Below are positions 24,141 through 34,072 of a stretch of 64,000 nucleotides of DNA, in pieces (positions within the stretch are counted from its first letter, which is position 1; each line of letters starts with the position of its first letter). A program made the translations under genes and the position numbers. The DNA comes from Annulohypoxylon bovei var. microspora (Eukaryota; Ascomycota; Sordariomycetes; Xylariales; Hypoxylaceae). The notes below the pieces were generated by a model. It was given only the letters and a program-made list of their open reading frames with translations. It ran no database searches and was not told the origin of the DNA. Location: assembly GCA_022836615.1 (NCBI GenBank), contig MU405213.1:124001-188000 (forward strand), given 5' to 3'.

Positions 24141-25842
24141 TCAAGAGACTTTTTGCCTCTTGGGATCAGTCCCCCCAGCTCCCCCACCCTGGGCAGGACC
24201 ATTCGTCGAGACATCTATCAACGGTGCCCTATTACCAGGTTCCGCACCCGCGGGAGCCGGACGCTTCACTGTTAACGGCCGATACTGACCCCTATTTCCC
24301 AACGGGCTACCCACGCCTCCCGGAGCGCCGATCTGCCTAGCTTGGTTCAACGCGGGGTTGCCGACACTGCCCGCACTTGGCCTGCCAGGAACCAAACCAA
24401 CCGCGTTCGAGAAGCTATTGGTAGCTGGACCATTAACCGGGCCACTTTCCGGCTCTTGATCTCTCTTGGTGGGGGGAACATGCTGCTTGTTTCTGCCGAC
24501 CGGCTTGGAGGAGCTGTGGTCGATGCCCGGCGTTTTTCGGATCGAAGGACTATCCAAGTGGGGATCGAACGCCTTGGCACCTTGAACTGGGATGATAACT
24601 GCATCTGGGGTTGCATTTTCTGGCAGCTTTTTTATCGACCGGGCTGAGAAGAACCCGACTTGCTCTGTCGGGGCCGCTCTATTCTGGGGCGGCGGCGTGT
24701 TTGTTCTATTGTTCGCTGCCGCGTGTTGGGCGGTGTTGTTAGCATAGCTAGGGGGTCTAGGATATTGTTGTGGATTCGGCCGGCTTTGGAAAGAGGCGCC
24801 TGGCCGCTGGGGTTGCTGGTTTGGGGTTGCTGGTTGTCTAGGAGGCTGGGCAACCGGCCTCGGGGGTGGTTGCATGGGCTTCTGAGCACTATTTGTAGAT
24901 GGAGTATTGCGGTCACTAATGTTACCATTGGGTAAAGTTTGGGACTTGTCACTTGAGCTCGTTGCGTGAGAACCTGGGAGTATCACCTCGTCAGGGTGGC
25001 CCTCATCTGTAACCCCAAAATCGACCATGTCAAAATCTCCAAACTCCTCGTCAAGCAAATCCGACACTACAAATTCATAATGTCAGCATCCGCCCAGTCG
25101 ATGTCATCGGAGTCGAACCCACCATGCGCAGTCATCTTTTCAGCAACCTTGTCCGTATTATTTTTCGGCTCAACCTTGACAACATCTGGCGTCTTCTTGG
25201 CGAAATCAGAATGACGATGCAGATTGCCCTCGTCAAACCTGACGGGTCCAACCTTCAACTTAGTGACCTTAGATAGATATTCCTTGTCGTAGATACAGTT
25301 GCCAAGAACATTGCCAAAATTCCGCAACGCACGCTTCAGCGCATCCGTAGTCCCTTCCTTTTTCGCCTTCTCAAAGGCGGCCGCCTTTCCTTTGCAGTTC
25401 TCGATGTGTCCGTATCCGATGTCTTCGTGATATGTGCCATCTCGCAGCGTTACGCGAATGATGACGGACAGACCGAGAGAGATCTTGAAGGTTTGTGGGT
25501 TCTCGTCGACAAAATCGACCTGGATATTCTGGATGCTAGAGGACCAGCCGTTAAAGCCGAAGACCTCGTTCGCAAGATTGATGCATTTCTCGGCGGCGAT
25601 GTAATGCACCTTTTGGCCAGACGGACCACTGCGTGAAGAGAGATATTCGGGACCTAGTTGCTTTTCTAAACGCGACTGCAAGGTAGCTATTTGGACTGCT
25701 GTGAATTCGGAGATATGAGGTTTAGCCTCCTCAAAAGGATTGGTAATGCCATTATGCTGTTCGCCTGGACTGGGTATGATGATAATATGTCAGCTTAGAC
25801 GCGTTGGAGGACTAGTTGGGTTGATGGGACATACGCTGGCAT
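24141..25842 (-). CDS. rad52: RAD52 DNA-annealing recombination protein
   Basis: Homologous-recombination mediator that anneals single strands and loads Rad51. Exons 25835-25842, 25123-25769 and 24141-25066 give 526 aa. The first coding exon is only 8 nt, and joins to give MPAPGEQHNGITNPFEE, the usual fungal N-terminus. The annealing domain occupies roughly residues 28-190: LQSRLEKQLGPEY, KVHYIAAEKCINLANEVFGFNGWSS and GYGHIENCKGKAAAFEKAKKEGTTDALKRALRNFGN. The C-terminal half is disordered, Pro/Gln/Asn-rich and basic at the end, as expected for the Rad51/RPA-binding half. The second intron (56 bp) has a GTGGGT donor, CTGAC branch and TAG acceptor. Neurospora orthologue is mus-11. Confidence 0.95.
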
Positions 25843-26364
25843 CGCGGCTGGATTGCAAAATTGTATTGTGTATCATGAAGCTTTGCGAAGCTGCTCTAGC
25901 ACAATTACAAGGAACAAACGTACTGCGGAATAAAAGGAAGGTTCATGAGATTATGTTGTAATTGCTGTAATTGTGATAATAAGTGGGAGGATTCCGAGGA
26001 GCTAGATACTGTACCTAGGTACCTATGGTAAATGTAATTTAGGCGGACGCGGTTTACAATTCTCCACTTGTGATTAGGTAACATACGCGTCAGAAAACAC
26101 CAAGTCACATGACTCAATTAACTTTTTAGGGACCTACCCAGTCATACTACCTACACTACACCTATCATCGAGAAGCATATGTTTATCATACATGAAATTT
26201 CATATTTCATCTATGTTCTTATACATATGCTTACGAGACGATATACGTTTTAGTAGAAGGAGAGGGATGCTACCTTCTCCCGTAGATTCACCTGAGAGCC
26301 GTCGCCAAACATTTTCCTAGCCCTATTAACAGAAAAAGAAATTGATAAAAAATAGACTTGAAAA
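25843..26364. other. Intergenic, no gene seen
   Basis: Start of the AT-rich repeat-laden region. A gtacctaggtacctatgg palindromic tract is at about 26015-26030. Confidence 0.5.
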
Positions 26365-26564
26365 GGCCCCGCCGAGGATTGAACTCAGGTCTCAGGAAAA
26401 CTTGATTAAAATCACTATGAATCGTTAGACGGTAGTTTTCACGAAGTCGAGCTCGAAAGAATGACTTACAAATCCTGCGTGCTAATATCTTTGTTAGTGA
26501 ATTAGTTGCAAATAACAATTGGTTAAGGTGACGCTATCATACCTAACCACTACACTACGCGGCC
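26365..26564 (-). pseudogene. Split tRNA-like relic
   Basis: On the minus strand, 26564-26558 reads GGCCGCG and is followed by a D-arm-like GTGTAGTGGTTAGG. At the other end is a T arm (CTGAG TTCAATC CTCGG) and then CGGGGCC followed by TTTT. The two acceptor strands pair at six of seven positions. The halves are separated by about 140 bp that do not form an anticodon arm I can identify, far longer than a normal tRNA intron. The D stem is also weak. I read it as a tRNA gene interrupted by an insertion, or decayed. Confidence 0.5.
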
Positions 26565-26934
26565 ATTTTTGCCCCTTCGTGCCAAGGATTGCGATCTCTT
26601 CCTTAGGTCAGTCCTTAGCTTTGCTGCTTTAGGCTAACCAAACGTGAAGTAGGGTTTACTATAACCCCGTTTAAATGTTTGTTACGCTACTATGTACCTG
26701 GTATATAAACATAGAAACGAGCGGTCGTCTCCTTACTGTAGGTGTTAAAATATAGCCACGAGTTCTAACCAATTTTTTAATTATTATTTTTGTGATTCTC
26801 ATGGCTTGCCGAGGTACCACTATTTTGATGTACGTTTCACTCCCTTGAAGAATTAGACCATGAACAAAGACTAACCTGACACATTCCTGATCCATATCTA
26901 AATACCCATTTAGGTACTTGCTATCTTTGAAGTA
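26565..26934. other. Intergenic, no gene seen
   Basis: AT-rich; flanks the 649-bp inverted-repeat element. Confidence 0.45.
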
Positions 26935-27583
26935 AGGCCCTGACCGGCAACAGCTTATTGCTAACGCTTAATGCAAAAAAAGATACATGCTCCACTTTAT
27001 ATAAGTGGATCAATCGTGGAAGTATCGTTCTTTTTGGCGCTATACCTAATTTGATTACTGCCCTTAACCACCGCCCACTCCCACCTCAGATCACCACCTT
27101 TGCCGTCGAAAGCCTCAAATTATCTTTATTTAGTAACGGTTTTAACCCTTTTCTCAAGCTAACTTAAACGCACTTTAATACTCAAAATTAATACCTTTAT
27201 GAAGCCCAAAGAAAGCTCTTTTTGATGCATATTTTTTCTCATTTTTTTACATTTATATTAAACAAGATAATCGAATTATTGCAATAAGAATTGTTTTAGC
27301 AATAAGGGCTTTGCTATAGACCCCCCCCTTTCAAAGGGCCTTATAAAAAAAGGCCTTATTGCTAAAAAACCCATATGTTTAACCCGTTTTAGTAAAGATC
27401 GCCATGAAATTAGCGCGGTACATGATGACCGGGGTCTTAACGCCAGTGGAGACAGCTCATTGCAAAAAACACTTCCCAATTAGGTATAAACCCATTTTAG
27501 CGTGACAGGGGTATTTAAAAAATATTCATTAAGCCCTGTTTTTGCAATAAGGATTGCGTTAAGAGCCCAGCCGGTCACGGCCT
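26935..27583. mobile_element. 649-bp non-autonomous inverted-repeat element (MITE-like)
   Basis: Ends are AGGCCCTGACCGGC on the left and the complement of AGGCCGTGACCGGC on the right: 14 bp with one mismatch. It is flanked on both sides by AAGTA (26930-26934 and 27584-27588), a candidate 5-bp target duplication. Subterminal TTATTGC/GCAATAA blocks recur near both ends and internally. No transposase-like open frame. Superfamily cannot be assigned. Confidence 0.6.
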
Positions 27584-27770
27584 AAGTATAACTAGGTACA
27601 TAGTAATCTTACATATGCTATCTTTATGAAACAAACACAACTGCTAAGCTTCCTCCTATATACAAACTAGTTGACCTTCGGAGCTGTATTATATTAACAT
27701 GTTACGCTATTTTATAGCAATTTAGGTGAAGACCTAATTTCTGATAATGTTGTGAAAACCCGGCTATGAT

Positions 27771-28940
27771 TTATGGCTTTCTTGGCATCCTCCGGGCGTA
27801 ACCGTGGCCCATGGCAATCAGCCTATACTGGCCGTGTCCATGACCGGGGCGTCCTTTGCGCCTACCACTGGGGGCCGGACCTAGAGGAGGCGGCGGTGGA
27901 GGTGGCGGAGGAGGAGGGGAGGGCGAAGAAGATGGGTCACCCCAACCATCGTCTGATTCGTCCGGAAGTGACGGATCTCCGTCCTCATCACTACTATCTC
28001 CATCACCACCGTCTCCATCACCACCGTCCCCGTCACCACCGTCCCCGCCATCTCCATCTCCATCCCCGTCATCTCCATTCCCACCATCGCCATCCCCGTC
28101 ATCACCATCATCGCCATCGCCATCATCGCCGTCCCCATCATCACTATCCCCGCCTCCGCCTCCGCCTCCGCCTCCGCCTCCATTATCTCCGTCTCCAGGA
28201 GGTGGTGTAAGAGTTGGTGGGTCATCCGAGCTATCTCCTGAATCTTCATCTACACTTGACTCCGAAGATGAGCGTTTAGCTTTACTTTCACCTGCTCCAT
28301 CAACAACTCCACCTCCGCCTTCACCCTCATCTTCATCTTCAGGAGGTAGGACATACGGGACATCGTTTAAGGGCCCATTTCCATCCCCGCCACCACGACC
28401 ATCATCACGACCAGGGTTTTGTTTGCTATCCTCGATATCATCCTCACCTAAACCCGCGTCTGGTAAAAATATGTCACCCTCATCGTCCTTCTTAGGCTCA
28501 CGACCCTTCCCACCATCATATATGGCGCTCCATTCATCAAGTTGCCGCCCCATATTATTGAGTTGTGCCTCATAGAGTTTGCAAGTATCGGCCACATCTA
28601 TGAATGGTGGGCCAAGAATTGAAGCGTCAGCCAAGGGGGATGCGGCAACCATTCTTAAAAGGTTTCTGGCTTGGTCGATGCGATCCCACGCATTATCTAT
28701 GACCCTCTGTAGATTGCTGATGAAGTACGATCCGAAGGTGATTGGGGTGCCATCTGGCAATGAGCCGCTAGTTATTGCACCCGCCCATTTAAAAGCATCG
28801 GCAACTGCTGTCCGGGCATCATCTACGGTTAATGTAGCTATGTCGATTTCCCCTTGTTTCCTCCTCCTTAACTCCTTGGGGTCAGGATAGGATTCTTCGT
28901 CGGAAGAATCTATATACAGAGCCCGTTTGGAATCAGACAT
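27771..28940 (-). CDS. Uncharacterised Asp/Gly-rich protein with polyproline and basic tail
   Basis: Single open frame of 389 aa from ATG 28940. Residues about 1-150 are non-repetitive and partly helical, with an acidic SSDEES start and WDRIDQARNLLRM. The middle (about 180-330) is low complexity: an acidic EDEDEGEGGGG tract, a Ser-rich phospho-type tract, a run of 11 Gly and then a long DGDGDDGD array. It ends with an 11-Pro run and an Arg/His/Gly-rich basic tail. No known domain recognised. The N-terminal part has ordinary amino-acid composition and no stops, which supports a real gene. It sits between a MITE-like element and a tRNA in the gene-poor region. Confidence 0.6.
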   Translation of the reverse strand: MSDSKRALYIDSSDEESYPDPKELRRRKQGEIDIATLTVDDARTAVADAFKWAGAITSGSLPDGTPITFGSYFISNLQRVIDNAWDRIDQARNLLRMVAASPLADASILGPPFIDVADTCKLYEAQLNNMGRQLDEWSAIYDGGKGREPKKDDEGDIFLPDAGLGEDDIEDSKQNPGRDDGRGGGDGNGPLNDVPYVLPPEDEDEGEGGGGVVDGAGESKAKRSSSESSVDEDSGDSSDDPPTLTPPPGDGDNGGGGGGGGGGGDSDDGDGDDGDGDDGDDGDGDGGNGDDGDGDGDGGDGGDGDGGDGDGGDGDSSDEDGDPSLPDESDDGWGDPSSSPSPPPPPPPPPPPLGPAPSGRRKGRPGHGHGQYRLIAMGHGYARRMPRKP

Positions 28941-29740
28941 CGTAAACTTTTCCAGCTAAGTAACCAAGATTATTAACTTAGATAGAAAGGCAGTATTGAT
29001 GCGGGTAACACATGAATCTTAATGAAGCAAAATTATTCACTATTTTGTAACGCCTGGCATAAATACCTACAGATGCCTAAAGAATTGAGGCCTTAAATGA
29101 AATATACACTAGATAATGCTTGTCTTTTCTTAGATCCTGAGTATAAAAAGCGCATTGATGATAATAAGGCTATTCCGAATAGGAGAAAACAAAGAAAAAA
29201 GACGTTTCCGGCATCATCCATCGGGAACGGTATAGTACTACAATCAAGGTCGTTTCAAAGACTTAACCATGCTATTACGGATAATAATTTTAGGTACCTA
29301 CCTATTAATGTCGTTTATAAGTCTCATCCAAGCAATATTAATAGCGAGCCCAATCTCAACGTAGGTTAACAGATGAATTGATAAATGAGTTTTCAAAATT
29401 CGGAACAACTGTATAATTCAGGTGAAAATATCAAGTTATCTCATCTCATTTATTATACCCAGAGAGAAAGACTGATGTGGTATTAAATTAACTAACTTTG
29501 AATAACTACACATATTTTACCAAGTCTTCACAATCATATTATGTATAATGTTATAGGCTAGATTTTTGCCATGTACCGAAATACTTATTGAACACCTTCC
29601 TTTCTTCATAATTCAAAGGCTTTGAACAAAGATGAGCTAAGAAAAGCAGTCGCAACACACGCAGATACCTTATTCATGTTCGATATAAATAGATACAGCT
29701 CAGCAATTGACCAATCAGATCACAGTCTGACCGTACCATA
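28941..29740. other. Intergenic, no gene seen
   Basis: AT-rich. A plus-strand open frame at 29097-29369 has skewed composition and no recognisable domain. Confidence 0.5.
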
Positions 29741-29829
29741 GGGCGTGTAACTCAGTGGTAGAGTGCTCGCTTCGCATCTTTCCGATACTGAAATGCGAGA
29801 AGTCCAGGGTTCAACTCCCTGCTCGTCCA
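29741..29829 (+). tRNA. tRNA-Ala (anticodon CGC) with intron
   Basis: Acceptor strands GGGCGTG and CTCGTCC, with the G3-U70 wobble pair that identifies alanine tRNAs; one T-T mismatch at pair 6-67. D arm CTCAGTGGTAGAG. Anticodon stem CTCGC/GCGAG with loop TTCGCAT, so the anticodon is CGC. A 17-nt intron (TCTTTCCGATACTGAAA) interrupts the loop one base after the anticodon, the canonical position. T arm CAGGG-TTCAACT-CCCTG. A run of eight or more T begins about 35 bp downstream. Confidence 0.88.
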
Positions 29830-30168
29830 TACTTATGACGCTAAAGTCATTGGCTCCGCAAACTTTTTTTCTTTGCTCTATTGTTTCTAGGTATGTGTGG
29901 ATCAAGAGAAGACCGAGTTAGGACCGAACTTGAAGACTTAATTAATATGGAGTCCAAATGAGACCAATTCGATAATAAGATAACATAGATTTTTCAAGAT
30001 GGCAATATTATCATGCGACTTAGATATCACAAGTTCCTTTTGCCGCTCTGCCACCATAAGACCTCCCAACCTAAGTGGTGTATGCACATGAAATTTACTT
30101 CTTATTCTACGGTATTTCTACCTAAGAAGAGTTATTCGCGCGTGGAGCGAGTCTTTGGGTATCTTGGA
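29830..30168. other. Intergenic, no gene seen
   Basis: Between the tRNA and the hAT-type element; includes the tRNA terminator T-run near 29862. Confidence 0.5.
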
Positions 30169-30190
30169 CTTCTAATCAGTGCTCGGAACC

Positions 30191-30232
30191 ACTACACCAA
30201 CTACACTGAGACCCTTCGTGTAGTTGGTGTAT
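30191..30232. repeat. Inverted repeat (hairpin) inside the hAT element
   Basis: CACTACACCAACTACAC and its near-complete complement GTGTAGTTGGTGTA are separated by about 11 bp, forming a strong stem-loop next to the left terminal repeat. Confidence 0.7.
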
Positions 30233-30375
30233 GACATAATCACGAAATCTTCAGTGTAGTGGGTGTAGTGGGTTTTATAAAACGCTCAGTGTAGTTGAAT
30301 TGGTTAGGTGTATTACACCTCAGGGGCCCACTATTTTGTATTAGTAAAACTATTTTTGGGTGAAGCTATTCCCAC

Positions 30376-30532
30376 TTACGTCGTCGCTAACCCCCCCTTG
30401 GTCCGCTCCGCGAGCTCGTCGTCCCTCATACGTTCGACCTTGCCGTCTTCTAGCTCGTCCGAATAAGGGTAAAAGAAGGGATCTAGCCCCCAGCCCGTAG
30501 CCTCCGAATCGGGGTTGCTACGAGGGCATGGT
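30376..30532 (-). pseudogene. Coding-like GC-rich fragment inside the hAT element
   Basis: Within the AT-rich element a GC-rich island is open on the minus strand for about 51 codons up to a TAA at 30376-30378. It contains GLDPFFYPYSDELEDGK followed by a charged helix-like stretch. No start codon or domain recognised. It could be the remains of a transposase C-terminus or a captured host fragment. Confidence 0.35.
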
Positions 30533-30944
30533 TAATTTAACCAGTTATTCAAAAGAGTATTAGGGATACCTAGATACGTACAATATCTAATAGAAAAAAT
30601 GGTTGTATCTTAGGGGTAATAATTTCAACGCTGATCAAAGCTTTCGTACGAACGCCACATATTTACTTGCCACAATAGTTGCCACAGAGGGTATATGATG
30701 GTATCTGTTAGTGAAACCACCTAATTTAGCAGTAAACACTAACAATTACCAACAAGGGGGCTCTGTATCCACTACAACTCCACAGTTAATACACCCACTA
30801 CACCAACTACACCCACGATAGCCTCAAGTGCAGTGGATGACTAAAATTAAAAGTGGGACCGTGTAATTGAATTGATTTAGTTGGCTTGGCAGTGCGTGTA
30901 CACTGGTGGATTGGCGTGTAGTGGTTCCGAGCACTGCTTCTAAT

Positions 30945-31585
30945 AGAACTGAGCCACTAGGAGAACCCCCATCCATGTTGTTCTAACCCATTTACTATAT
31001 ATACACGAATATCTAGAACAAATAATGTAAGCATGAATATATATATGAAGAATGGGTACTTTTAGGTAGGCTTACTCGCTTTTGAAGACTAGGACGGCTT
31101 CTTAATATCAGAGAGTGCTAACAGCACCCAGGTAAATGTTCGAGATTTGGTGGCTACACCATGGTGTACTCATAGGAGCGACTACTAACTTCCAGTATAC
31201 CATTATCCTAGTAAGACGGGGATGGACATAAGTTGCAGTGTGTCACGATGCAAACCTAGCAGATGGAGAAACAACTATGTTGTTGCGCAAGGAGCTCTAA
31301 CCCATTGTGCCTACGGAATGCGGTATACATACACAGTATGCCCTTTGTCTGCTCTGTTCCAGGACTAACCCCAATGGTCCCATAAGGGCTGAGCTCCTAT
31401 CCTGCTAGGTCCCTGGTCCAGACCTCAAGGCCATCCTCCCAAGAGGCGAGGCGTGGCAAGGCAGAGAAGACCTCTGACACAGTGAGGTAATTGTCGAAGA
31501 GAGAAAATCAGATATAGATCTTCTTCGGGGTTGTTGCGTGAGTCCACAGTACAACCAGACGTCGAAGGCAGCCGTATCAAAAGTA
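30945..31585. other. Intergenic, no gene seen
   Basis: 3' flank of the zinc-finger gene; no recognisable features. Confidence 0.5.
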
Positions 31586-33306
31586 CTAGATAGGGGTAGG
31601 TATGGGCTTCATATCTGTCGATTGCCAATCACTTGAGAGCCCTAGGTCAGAAGCAACCCACTGTGGCCTGATTTCTTCCATTTCGCAAACATCGAAGTGT
31701 GTTCCTTTCGTTCTAAGATGTTGGAGGAATTGGTCAGCACAGTAGTCTTTCATATCTCGCCGAGGGTGCCGATAGGGACAATCGGGTGTGGGGGTATTTT
31801 GTCCGAAGAGTTGTCTACAAGTCCAATACCACTTCCAGTTGTCACCTTTTTGATGCTTGGGGATCTGGTTCAGCTCGTCAACTGGGATTCCACTTGTTGG
31901 TTGACACCCGGCATGGGCCTTCAATGACCTCTCGTCATTAAAAGATATCCAGCAAATTTTGCAGTGATGATCTTTCAATTTGTGTTTTGTGTCCAAATGT
32001 TGTTTCATGGAGCTGATATTCTTGAATCCCATGGAACTGCACTTCAGGTATTTCAATGGGTCATGCTTGTAGTAAGGGCATGCAAGGGGCACAAGAGATT
32101 TGCCATTCAGTTCGGTTGTCGATAAGCAAGATTCGCAGGCTCTGATAATTTGAGAGGTCTTTCTCTTCTTGTTAATATGCTGACGATCTTGGCTTTCCTG
32201 TCCTGAAGGGCTTGGGGGAAAGGGAGCTGGTGATAAGGATGTCTTAATTTGATTCAGTGGCGGCTCCGTGGTCGGCAATTGGTGATGCATGTTCGAATGT
32301 GGAATAACAGGTGAATGAAATGGCAGATGTGAATATGATCCAGGGGCCGCGTCAATGAGAGGATTTGACAACAAAGTTGAAGGCTCAATGGCAGCGGAAA
32401 TATGCGCAATATTAGTTGTATTATCTCCTACAAGGAAATTAGGCATATCCCCATCCCACAGATCTAATTGTCTGTCTAAGTCGGGCTGGCCGGGCTGGTC
32501 GGGCTGGTTGGGGTAGGTTAGGTCAATTCCACTATTAGCGCTTAAACTCTCTGCGTTGTCCGTGTTGAAAGAATATGTGCCATCGTTAAGGAAAGTATCT
32601 GCATTATTCTGATATTGCTGGAGAATACTGGGAAAATCAAAGTCTAGTGGCAAGTCAGGATAATCCTCTCCAAAGAGGACGCTTGCTAAGGATTCGTCTT
32701 TGTCTTTGTCAACCGTTGTATCGAGGTCGAATGTATCACTAATGTCGTCTCCTGAACAACTGCGGGGTGTGCACTCGCCATCCTCATAAATCTGACCCAA
32801 TCTGCCGATTTCCTGTTCAACCCCACCAATTGGCTCGGTTTCATTGTGGTATGAATGAATCAAGGACGCTAAATCAGGGATGGTCGTTTCGGTTTCCTTA
32901 GTAGGATCCAAGTACTGTAATGGGTTGGTTTGGTACACAGATGTGTCCACAGCTGGTAACGTTGAGGCTCTACTAATCGATGGCTGGTCCGTCTTTCGCA
33001 GAGCCCCATCCTCAAAGTGTCGCAGAGCCCCATTCTCAAAGTGTCGCAGAGCCTCGCCCTTGGCAAAGGTCACATTTTCCTCGGACCTGGAGTATAAAGA
33101 GTCCCTTTCGTCCTCCTTTTCCCCCCAGGCAAATTCCGTAGGACAGTTTTTGCATTTGTGCCCACAAATTAGACATTTCGGAGTAAGCTTTGGGGACATG
33201 CCTCCATACCCTTCGTATAGACATTTACACTGGAAACAGTTAGCAACCCATATCAAGGATTATGAATTCCATAAAATCAACTTACACAAAACCAGACAAA
33301 CTCCAT
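31586..33306 (-). CDS. Fungal C2H2 zinc-finger protein
   Basis: Exons 33286-33306 (21 nt: MEFVWFC) and 31586-33229 give 554 aa. The intron is 56 bp (GTAAGT, GCTAAC branch, TTTCCAG). The N-terminus is a small Cys-rich zinc-ribbon-like segment (CKC..CLICGHKCKNC). A long acidic, Pro/Ser/Asn-rich middle could activate transcription. The conserved core near residues 370-470 reads LACPYYKHDPLKYLKC, then KQHLDTKHKLKDHHCKICWISFNDERSLKAH. That is the pattern of a large family of uncharacterised fungal C2H2 proteins. Probably a nuclear regulator; targets unknown. Contains a small internal tandem duplication near residues 65-80. Confidence 0.82.
32999..33050 (-). repeat. 24-bp tandem duplication in the zinc-finger gene
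   Basis: The segment encoding GALRHFEDGALRHFEN-type units is repeated twice in frame with a partial third unit, adding LRHFExGA repeats to the disordered region. Confidence 0.7.
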
Positions 33307-33667
33307 CACGATGATTTAGTGTGCGATAGACCCAGGAAAACATCTCACCTACATTTGTATCTTGACCATGGAATTTAAAGGTCATCCAACCTACTTGATG
33401 TAATTTAGAACAGACTATGGTACTACATCCCATTGGCTCGTGCCTGAATTGTAAACTACAAATGTCCAATTGATTCAGTTAAAGCACGGCCATAAGTTAG
33501 AGGAGGGCATATTTGATCATCGCCATAATCAAACAATACTTCCTAACAGTAACTTCTAGTCGCAATCTTGACTAAAAGGTACTAAACAAAAGTATCTTTT
33601 AATCAAGACAATTATCAGTTAGGTTCATGCAGCCTACGGGCGCCACGGTGACGCTTGTGTTCAAGTA
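33307..33667. other. Intergenic, no gene seen
   Basis: Promoter side of the zinc-finger gene, adjoining the 81-bp tandem array. Confidence 0.45.
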
Positions 33668-34072
33668 TTATTGGTTACTTCGGGCTTACATGTATAGCTT
33701 TTACGATCAAGATTTTGATCATTATTACCCTACTAGATGATTAGTAAAATATTAGTTATTTCAAGTTTATATGCATAGCTTTTACAATTAAGACCTTAAT
33801 TATTATTACCTTACTAAATAATTAATAAAATATTAGTTACTTTGGGCTTACACGTATAGCTTTTACGATCAAGACTTTGATCATTGTTACCCTGTTAGAT
33901 GATTGGTAAAATATTGGTTACTTCAGGCTTACACGCATAGCTTTTACGATCAAGACCTTGATCATTATTACCCTACTAGATGATTGGTAAAATATTGGTT
34001 ACTTCAGGCTTACACGCATAGCTTTTACGATCAAGACCTTGATCATTGTTACCCTGCTAGATGATTGGTAAA
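33668..34072. repeat. Five tandem copies of an 81-bp repeat with RIP-like mutations
   Basis: The anchor TTACTT/TTATTT recurs at 33675, 33756, 33837, 33918 and 33999, exactly 81 bp apart. Differences between the first four copies are all C/T or G/A transitions, and copy 2 is the most mutated (about 17 changes toward A/T compared with copy 4). Each unit carries the palindrome GATCAAGACCTTGATC or a mutated form of it. Transitions only, without indels, is what repeat-induced point mutation leaves. Confidence 0.9.

Larger units (their letters stand above)
30177..30936. mobile_element. 760-bp non-autonomous hAT-type DNA transposon
   Basis: Perfect 21-bp terminal inverted repeats beginning CAGTGCTCGG and ending with its complement. 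Identical 8-bp target duplications CTTCTAAT lie at 30169-30176 and 30937-30944. An 8-bp duplication with CAGTG-type ends is the hAT superfamily signature. Both subterminal regions carry repeated GTGTAGTTGGTGTAG motifs in both orientations, likely transposase-binding sites. No transposase frame survives, so it would need a source element elsewhere in the genome. Exact ends and duplications indicate a fairly recent insertion. Confidence 0.88.

Noticed and set aside
27856..28575. 239-codon plus-strand open frame rich in Pro/Ser
   Set aside because: It is the complement of the Asp/Gly-rich gene; its repeats simply mirror the GGNGAC-type array. The minus-strand frame is longer and has a normal-composition N-terminal part.
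29097..29369. 90-codon Lys/Asn-rich frame as a transposase remnant
   Set aside because: No transposase motif; composition explained by AT-rich DNA.
33668..34072. CRISPR-like array
   Set aside because: Units are contiguous without unique spacers and the genome is eukaryotic; it is a plain tandem repeat.
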